Shown in pieces: positions 56,237-64,000 of a stretch of DNA of 64,000 nucleotides. The notes beneath the pieces were generated by a model. That model had not been told where the DNA came from. It searched no databases and saw nothing but the letters and a program-made list of their open reading frames with translations. Position numbers and translations under genes: made by a program. Numbering within the stretch: the stretch's first letter is position 1; every line of letters starts with the position of its first letter. This stretch comes from Schistosoma mansoni (lineage: Eukaryota > Platyhelminthes > Trematoda > Strigeidida > Schistosomatidae): NCBI RefSeq assembly GCF_000237925.1, contig NC_031498.1, positions 1,694,015 through 1,758,014 on the forward strand, given 5' to 3'.

Positions 56237-57120
56237 ATAATAATAGTAACAATTCGAAAAAAAATTAGGAATAAAATTATTTTTATTATGTAGTGGTTAA
56301 TTATAAATCAATAAAATTTAAAAATAAGGGTGTGGTGATTCTGACCAGTAATCTCTTTTTTGGCGCTGATTATCTTAGAATCAATGATGATGATGATAAA
56401 CATTGATGATAAATTTAGCTTTTATTGAGTCTAGTTTTTTAAGGGGCGACTGGATCAAATAACTTAACTTAAACTATAAATTAATAAAATTTATAAAAAG
56501 ATTTTTTTTTAACTTTAATGATAAATGAATAGATATATATCTATGTAGATGAACAGTACATGTATGTATGTATGTGTGTAAATATGTATGCGTGTACATT
56601 AACTTCCAGTGTGTGTGTACGTGTGTGCATATTATTACAGCTGAATGTGGTGGGTATAAACAAATCCAATATACATACATCAATGAGTGTGTAATTTAAA
56701 ACCATTTTTTTTTTAAATTTTGTAATTTCAATCAAAATCATAACAATGTTATGTAATTTTTAATTTTGTATTAGTCTCCTCCCGACCCCCCTATGTATAA
56801 CACAATTTGAATAATATATCTTCTGTCAGTCTCATTCTTTATATATATGTGTCAGTATGTGTTTCTACCCATTGAAGTTATATACTGAAAAAGAACTATG
56901 AAACATACAAACAGACAAAAGTAATAAATATACACATACATATACATACATACACACCAACTAACTAATTGAACAATAATAAATTTTAAATAGACAAGGT
57001 TATGAATTGAAGCAAACAAACAAAAAATTTTTTAAATATGATTGAATATTGTAATCAACAAAACACAATGTAGAATTCTGATTTCTATTTTCAATTTCAC
57101 TTTCTTTTTAAATTAAACTC
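56237..57120. other. AT-rich low-complexity stretch
   Basis: Contains GATGATGATGAT (56380), (GTAT)n/(GT)n-like runs (56555-56630) and CATACATA runs (56930-56960). No gene seen. Confidence 0.5.
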
Positions 57121-57124
57121 TTTA

Positions 57125-57500
57125 ATTAATTCACTTGGTATTGTTTTACTTTTATCTTCCCATTGTTGTTTAGGACTGTAATTGATCAGTCTCTTGTTGG
57201 ATATATTGGGATGCATGTACATCTAGCTGACTAGTCTCGAATAGGACGAAACGCGCGTCTTGGATTCCACTGCTAGCCAATATTTATCTTTGCTTATAAA
57301 GTCTCTGATCAATTATAAGCAGAGATGGACAGTAGATGTTAGCAATGGAATTCACGAGACGCGTTTTGCCCTATTTGAGACTCTTCAGTTAGATGATGTA
57401 TCTAGAATATCGAAGCAGTTCAAACTAGGCATATACATGCTAAGAAGAGATAGATCAGTCATAGTCGTTAACATCAATATAAAGATTCAAACAAACAATA
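57125..57500. mobile_element. Family A tail-to-tail pair
   Basis: Plus copy 57125-57300 with ribozyme at 57213-57273 (CTGACTA for CTGANGA, so broken). Minus copy 57315-57500, heavily worn (GACGCGTTTTGCCCTATTTG). They meet at the TTTGCTTATAAAG...TATAAGCAGAGATGG junction. Confidence 0.65.
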
Positions 57501-58620
57501 CAAATGAATTATTTGATTCATTCATTTGTCATGAATAATGGCAGAAATTTGTTAGCCGTATTCATGAAAAATTAATTAATATTGTACCTTGTGATTTGAG
57601 CCCAAAGAGATCGACTGTTTGAGATTCGATAGAACGGCCACTGTCATAAGACAACACCCTGGTGCTAATAATACACAGGTTGATTTGGGATAAATAAGAT
57701 GGTACTTTCAGGATAGCTTGATATTCCAAACAGAAATCAAACACTGAGGTGGGATAATCCTGTTTATATTGTAACAACCAATAATATTGAAGTACGTAAC
57801 AAAATTAACAAACTAAGGCCGAAAACAGATAATCGGATAATAACAAAAGTCTTTGAGGGAATATGAGTTTGAAAAATACTATTTATTAAAGAAAAACACC
57901 AACATATATTAACAACAAACTAAATAACTTGAGCTTTTCTTGTCACCTAATCTTGTGTAGGATTTACATCGCTTTAAACCACAAAATGATTCAAGCTTGG
58001 CCGTTATTCGAAACCTGGAAGCACTAGATGATTATGTTATCATAGAGTGGGACGCCACAGAAACATGCATCCACGAACCCAAAAGCTTCTATCTTATGCG
58101 CGAACGCATGATCTCTAGACAATTTTTCCTTCATCCGATGGTGTACATGTCTATTTTTAGTCAATACTTTCATGGATTTTAACCAATTAATTACTACATT
58201 TACTACCTTTAATGAAGATCTTTGAGATTATTCAACCGTATTGCAATCATATCCAGCAAATCCTTTCTGTTAGTTTAGTGGACATCAAATTTCTTTTCAT
58301 CAAGTAATTTCTTCCCCTTATGTAAATTCTGTTTTCCCAACTATCTCAAATGTTACCTGTAAAGAATATAGGAGAAAAAAACATTATGGATTAGTGTTAG
58401 ACATAGAAAAAGATGCACATCAGTTACAGTCTTATAAGAAGTAACTTCGTCTTAAAATTGTGCTAAATTTTTATTCGCACAGAAATTTCAACATATTAAA
58501 CACTTTGGAAATAAACCATAGGACAAAGAGCTTAGTTATTGTCGAAAAACAACACTGAAATGAAAAGCATAACATATATTACATATATTCTAAACAAAAG
58601 TCAAACACTGAAGTGGGATA
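57501..58620. other. Unassigned stretch
   Basis: No supported exon. A phrase around GAAATCAAACACTGAGGTGG (57736) recurs at 58597 (AAAGTCAAACACTGAAGTGG), about 860 bp apart. The second lies immediately before the family A copy at 58625. A worn family B scrap lies at 57990-58080. Confidence 0.4.
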
Positions 58621-58624
58621 AGCC

Positions 58625-58818
58625 AATAACGTGGCTATCGGAACTCAGTGGCCGAGTGGATAACGCGATGGCGTTTGAAGCAAAAGGTGCTGGGTTCGAG
58701 TCCCATAGTGAACATCAACTCTGTGATGCAGGTACATCCAGCTGACCAGTCCCATATAGGACGAAATGCGCGTCCTGGATTCCACTGCTATCCACTATCC
58801 ATCTTTGCTCATAAGAAA
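58625..58818 (+). mobile_element. Family A SINE with the best Pol III promoter in the window
   Basis: A box TGGCCGAGTGG (58649-58659) and B box GGTTCGAGTCC (58693-58703) are canonical tRNA internal promoter boxes, 33 bases apart. The ribozyme (58728-58788) has CTGACCA where CTGANGA is required, so cleavage should be lost, although stems and GAAA are intact. Confidence 0.8.
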
Positions 58819-60214
58819 AAAAAACTGTTTAAATTTTAAAATGCATGAAAATTGGTAGGAAAACTATACTTATTAATTATAATTAATCAGGTGTTTCAAA
58901 ACAGCACTGTCTTTCAGAGTCCATAAATTCACTGTTAACGATTAGGGTTATCCACTTGCAAATTAAAAAGAAAAAAAACTGTCCAAAATCTTATTGACTA
59001 ATCAAATTTATGCGTTGTCATCTTCACCATCTTTGTAAGTTATGATAGTTAGCATGCTTGACGATAAAAATAAAGTATACGAATGAATAATAGTATTTTT
59101 TCTTGTTTAAATAACTAATACCAAGTCTTCATTGTAAGATTATGACAAAACGGTTAAAAATACTTGCGAACATAATGTTAAAAGTTTGTTAACAGTTTAG
59201 AATCGTTTAAATTTAATCTTAGATCGAATATATTGTTTGTTTGTTTTCGTAAGGTAAATAAATGTCATTTAGGGAATTATTGGTTTGAAAACTGTTTAAT
59301 AGTACAATGCATTATAAATATGTTGCTTAAACAATAAATTCGTCTAACAGTGACTGTTCTTCCAATTCACATCACTAACTGACATTAGTTAAAGAACCTA
59401 TTAAATCCAAGGAAGTAATGGACAGCTGTTCTCATTGTATAAGGGAATCTTTAGCAATCTTCATCTACAAATCTATCACAGGAAATCAAACTCAAAAACT
59501 TTGCATCTCGTGGATAGCATTAAGCTTCTAGATCATTGAGTTGACAATCAATTGTTTGATTCTACGAATAAACAGAAGTTTAGTACTTTCTAATTTTAAA
59601 TGATTGTTAAATTAAGATCCAGTCCTTGATGTAGAAACTACAAAATCTAACAATCTCTAATTCTAGTGTTCAACTATTGTACGGCTGAAATTTACATATT
59701 CATCCAATATTTTACTAAATACAATGAATATGTAGAAGAAATGAATTTGGTCAAGAATAACCAGTGTAAAATAACAGGAAACAATGAGTAAAATCAACTT
59801 GTCATCAGTATAATCGAGAGGCTAAACAAATTAACTAGTTTTGTATCGTATTTTTCACAATTTTGTTTCTCTTTATATCATCAGATCTGTTTTCTCTAAA
59901 CTTTCATTAATTTGATTTTATTCTGATGTTTTACGAACACTAGCATGGATTTTTTTTATCAGATTAAAGAAGATATTTGGGATAGGCACCGAAAAATATG
60001 GTAAACAGACTTGTATATTTAAGTTCCCCAGTAACTAGCAAAGGGATTTCGGATCCTTGTTTCATCCTATATAAAACTCTTCAGATTAAAAAATCTAGCA
60101 TATCTTGAGGTCATTGTTAAAATTGATACTCGAATTCAGTATTTTTCGTTAGTGGCCATCTAATTTCAGTGATAAAAATGATAATGAGTTGATTTTTGGG
60201 TTGAAAGATTCTAT
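58819..60214. other. AT-rich stretch, no gene seen
   Basis: A few worn family B scraps may be present near 59395-59560 (GGAAGTAATGGACAGCTGTT), too diverged to place. Confidence 0.35.
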
Positions 60215-60425
60215 GTTAATATCTTAATGTGAACATCAACATTAGAATGTGGCAGATTCATCTAGATGAGTTCGAAATAAAACTAACTCGGATTCTGGAT
60301 TCCACTTCTAGCTACTATCTGATCAATGAGTTAATGACAATCTGCTTAGGACATACCAATACTAAAAGAAACTGATCAATTGCAATCCTTCAAAATAACA
60401 ACGGAAAGATATAAACTTTTACAAA
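60215..60425 (+). mobile_element. Family A remnant
   Basis: GTGAACATCAACATTAGAATG, GATTCATCTAGATGAGTTCG and ATTCTGGATTCCACTTCTAG are in order. The core is lost. Confidence 0.5.
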
Positions 60426-60887
60426 TAAATCACATAAATGTTAATCTCTCTGTTTATTATTATTGATTATTTCTTTAATCATAATCTGTTCCTTGAAAAG
60501 AAAAGACTATACGTTTGACATGTCGATCATAGTCACTTATATATTTATTTCGGACTTAAAACAATACCATTCTAACCTGATGTATAAAGCATTTAATATA
60601 AAATACTCTCATTTTTCTCTATGTTACGTTGGTTACTAATGTTTGACTAGTAAAATTAATATTTTGAGTATTGAATCATTATTCATCATAGGATTATAAT
60701 AAATTGTTCTGTATATTTTTATTGTTTGACAATTGGGTTTCTTTTTTATGCAATTTCTATAAGATTTTTATTTAGTCTCATTCTTGTCTGTTCATCGAAA
60801 TAATTTTAATTGTGTGTGATTAGAATAAATATAAAGTAAATATTAGTGAAAAATGATAAAGTTACACCAAATATAAGTTTATATATA

Positions 60888-61230
60888 GTTGAAATCATGA
60901 GTCAATTGAAGTTAGACCACCGTGGAAAACCTGGAAGCATTGGACGGTCGTTTCATCCTACTGTGGGACTCCTTAATAGTGCGCATCCATGATCCCGCAC
61001 TCGCGAGATTCGAACCCAGGAGCTATCAGTCTCGCGCCCGATTACTTAACCTCTAGACCACTGAGTCAGCATCCAACGGTGTTAATGTCTAACTTCAACC
61101 AATCCACGAAATTGAGTAACCATTTCACCAGTGTCTTCAGTGAGTTGATATCTCCCAACAGACCTGGTTAAACTCCCGTAGTTACTGCTTCTCACTAGAA
61201 CACCAGGAAATACCTCATGGAGCCAGTTTA
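60888..61230 (-). mobile_element. Family B full unit, standard order
   Basis: Minus strand: body (GGAGCCAGTT... side at 61230), tRNA part (GATTCGAACCC on plus at about 61007), ribozyme relic (CCTTAATAGTG, CTGAGGA lost) and tail. A reference copy for part order. Confidence 0.8.
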
Positions 61231-62167
61231 ATGAAGGGATTTTTCCTAGGTATTATTATTATTCTTTTGAAAAGAATACTTTGACATTTGCATGATTCAT
61301 AGGGTTTCATGGTAAATAACGAATTCCTTTTTCAAGAAAAAACAACAACAATATAGTGTACATTTTCATTTCAGTTTATTCTGGATTTTTTAAAGTGATT
61401 TCTGCTCTTTCCTTAACAAATAAAATTGATTATGAACCCGTTCAGTATTATGTAAGTTTTTCTACTTAGGTTATGATTACGTTACTTTGGTAAAACATTA
61501 ACTGGACATTGACCAATTTTGTCCATTGAAATTCAAAAAAAAAAGAAAATATATTTTGGATGTCTCTTAGACTATATGTCTATCTATCTACATTCAGTAA
61601 ATACACCTACTCGTATTTAAAACATTCTAACCCTTTCAATTGACGATACATTTCAAATATGATTGGTTAATGTATAACTGGCCGTATGGAAAATTCAACC
61701 AATCATATTCATGAGAGATAGGGGTCAATTCATGTTCATCCAATCTGTGATGTATATAATCTAGTCAATGTAAAAGGGTGTAGGTGGCAATATGATATGT
61801 ATCAATGACGCTTTTATCCGCTAAAAATGTTAACCTCTCAATGAGGTAAACATTATCTGCAGTATGGATTTTAGAAAATTATCTAAGAAATTATGTCATC
61901 ACTAGCATAGCTAACAGAGAAAAAAACAACCCCATTGTGTTTAACTAATAGATACAACCTATTCATATATCAATATTGTAATCACGAATGGTAGCCTACA
62001 TTGTTTAATTATGAAATTTACTAACATACTGTGTTGAGAGACAAAATTACAATGATATAAGCTAATTGAATATGATGATAAATCAAAATATCTTTCTTTT
62101 TTCGAAAATGTACCCACGCAAATGAAGGATACAGAGAAACTTGACACATTTAAACAAATACACATAC

Positions 62168-62188
62168 AGTGTGTGTGTGTGTGTGTGG
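62168..62188. repeat. (GT)n microsatellite
   Basis: About ten GT units. A frame on the minus strand reading His-Thr repeats is an artefact. Confidence 0.85.
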
Positions 62189-62453
62189 TTGGCAACAATT
62201 CATGTTGACTTTTAATTCATTGATAATTTTCATTTCAATCAAAATGTATTTCATTATTCTATTGTATACAGTATAATTATATAACTCACAATTTTAGGGC
62301 ACTCAATGAGTATCTGAAGTATAACGCAAAGTTTATACAAGCGAAAACATAATTTCGGATTCATTTTCATTCGGTATATTTAATTATGAAAAGAAATAAA
62401 GAATATCTAATTGGATAGTATTGTTATTATTATAATGAAATAACATTTAAATT

Positions 62454-62741
62454 ATGTATCAATCACATTGTTTATTATTCATAATTCTATTAACAATTTA
62501 CACGGTGAATATTCTTCAAGGATGTATGAAATCATCAATGTTTTATCGTACACCAATACGTACACGTTCTCATGTATTTGTACCAGGTGAATATCAACCA
62601 AAACAATTAGAAAGTAATTTAGAAGCAAGCGGACCATTAGATACAAGAGATTTTCATAATCAATTTCCAAATAAACGTTTAGTACGTGTTGATTCACCAT
62701 ATATTATATTCGATTCTGAAGAAGCTAGATGGATGACAAAA
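62454..62741 (+). CDS. First coding exon of an unidentified secreted or membrane protein
   Basis: 96 codons, from ATG at 62454 to a GACAAAA|GTGAGC donor in phase 0. Residues 1-23 (MYQSHCLLFIILLTIYTVNI...) form a clear signal peptide or signal anchor, with likely cleavage near Gly23. The mature part is polar with basic-aromatic stretches (FYRTPIRTRSHVFVPGEY) and ends ...RLVRVDSPYIIFDSEEARWM. Codon use is AT-biased, like the Bora exons. Later exons would lie beyond the window. I do not recognise the family. The open frame past 62741 (SNSCYFFFF...) is intron. Confidence 0.6.
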
Positions 62742-63379
62742 GTGAGCAACAGTTGTTATTTCTTTTTTTTTCCGCTTTTAAATACTTTTCTCTTATACTG
62801 TAATAAATGTTACTTGATTTTTTGAAACATATTCAATACATTGATCAACTTTTTCACTAAATAATCAAAGCATTTCTAGTGAGAGGTCATAATTGATACA
62901 TTTCAGGTATGTTTGGAGTGAAACAGTCATCATTAATGCTATTACATGTTCGTTGTTTTATATCTGAATGCTTTTAATCATTGATTATTTTCTATAAATC
63001 ATGTAAGTTAGACGTCTGACTCCTGTTGAGATTGTAGATGTACACTGTAGAGGAGTTCAACGTTAGAATAAAATAACTATTCGGTACCCTTTAGATTTTA
63101 ATACTACTCCAAAAGAAGTTAATATATAACAACTATAGTCTATATATATTTCACTGAAAAATATATTTCATTTGTCACTAATTCACTTCCAAACATATAA
63201 CAACTTACAACCAGTTTTTTTAAAAGTTGTTTTTTGCTATTTCATTTAATAATTACAGTTAGCATATTCTCCTCTTTTCATTACGTTATAATATTGTGCA
63301 CATATATGTAATGACTACATTTATTAGTAAATCGCATTATTTTTCTACATGGAATCATTGTAAGTGTAGGGAGCAATAT

Positions 63380-63600
63380 TATGGACTAGTTGAAGTTAGA
63401 CATTTCACATCGTTCGATTCCGACTCAGTGGTCTAGCAGTTAAGCATTCACGTGTAAGGCTAAAAGTCCAGGGTTCGAGTCCCGCGCGAATGATCATGGA
63501 TGCCCACTGATGAGGAGTTCCATGCTAGGATGAAACGGCCATTCAGTGTTTCCAGGTTTTCACTTGTGGCTTAACATGGATCTGTTCATGATCTCAACAG
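63380..63600 (+). mobile_element. Family B, diverged subfamily
   Basis: tRNA part (CTCAGTGGTCTAGCAGTTAA, B box GGTTCGAGTCC), ribozyme relic (CACTGATGAGGAGTTCC...GATGAAACGGCCATT), tail (CACTTGTGGCTTAACATGG). The C of CTGANGA and the GTC triplet are both changed. Confidence 0.7.
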
Positions 63601-63629
63601 AAAAAAAAGGAATAATTGAAAACATTTTT

Positions 63630-63795
63630 ATAGTTGAAATCATGAGTCAATTGAAGCTAGACCATCATGTAAAACCTGGAAGCACTGACGGCGGTTTCGT
63701 CCCATTGTGGAACTCCTCAGCAGCGTGCATCCACGATCCCCTCTCATGATTTCAACTGTAACATTACTGAAATCTCCACAAAACTCATTCTGAAG
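63630..63795. mobile_element. Family B miniature foldback
   Basis: A minus arm from ATAGTTGAAATCATGAGTC to CATCCACGATCCCCTCTC joins directly to a plus tail (CATGATTTCAACTGTAACATTACTG...CTCCACAAAACTCATTCTGA). Confidence 0.7.
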
Positions 63796-64000
63796 AACAT
63801 TTTCATTAAAATTTGAACATTTCAAGTTAAACGTATTACAAAAAAATTCAACATATGGTAAAATTATTTACCAATAACATCTGACTCTAAATGATTTTTT
63901 AAGAAAAAAATTATCATTACAAAAATTAATTTTTCTAACGAAATCCTCTTGAAATGATACAATAAAACTGGAATAGATAATATACTTCTGCTTTCCCTTA

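Noticed and set aside
57260-57538. 92-residue plus-strand frame
   Set aside because: It crosses two family A copies in opposite orientation.
58649-58703. Possible tRNA gene
   Set aside because: A and B boxes are perfect, but acceptor and anticodon stems do not close and a hammerhead follows. It is a SINE head.

Overview
The window looks like nuclear DNA of a blood fluke (Schistosoma or a close relative). It is AT-rich, its genes have short exons and long introns, and it is full of dispersed repeats. The strongest taxonomic signal is the tRNA-derived, hammerhead-ribozyme-bearing repeat of the Sm-alpha type. RTE-like non-LTR retrotransposons and short solo LTRs support it. The organism call is inference from repeat content. 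No bacterial-style operon, rRNA, free-standing tRNA gene or CRISPR array is visible.

Region 1 (1-21.2 kb) holds one gene on the + strand that I can join exon by exon. It is the fluke homologue of Aurora borealis (Bora), the Aurora-A/Plk1 activator. Seven coding exons (1427-1747, 6429-6525, 8772-8816, 15572-15917, 17484-17587, 17847-18212, 20701-21119) join in consistent phase to a protein of about 565 aa (533 aa if exon 5 is skipped). Two Ser-Pro sites match human S41 and S112 in position and context. The introns carry an RTE-type LINE with its own nested insertion, 3' ends of several other LINEs, LTR fragments, SINE copies, and a 200-N assembly gap bracketed by a perfect 30-bp inverted repeat.

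Region 2 (21.2-62.4 kb) has no exon I can support. It is a repeat archive: (i) a 337-bp tRNA-derived family ('family A', Sm-alpha-like) with an embedded hammerhead ribozyme; (ii) a second, roughly 402-bp tRNA-derived family ('family B') with a different hammerhead, present as direct, tandem, circularly permuted and head-to-head copies; (iii) a complete miniature LTR element with identical LTRs (26803-27788) and solo LTRs of the same family; (iv) 520-bp solo LTRs of another family, one split by a MITE with an 8-bp target duplication and one holding a second solo LTR; (v) RTE and other LINE fragments ending in (TGAC)n, (GTAA)n or (AAAT)n; (vi) microsatellites, including a 277-bp TTA/CTA array.

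Region 3 (62.4-64 kb) contains a first coding exon (62454-62741, +) of a probable secreted or membrane protein that I cannot identify, followed by more family B copies.

The most interesting material is family B. It has intact hammerhead cores in at least three copies, one with a paired double change in stem I, a tandem junction, and a circularly permuted insertion flanked by a perfect 15-bp target duplication. Together these suggest amplification through multimeric or circular ribozyme-processed RNA.
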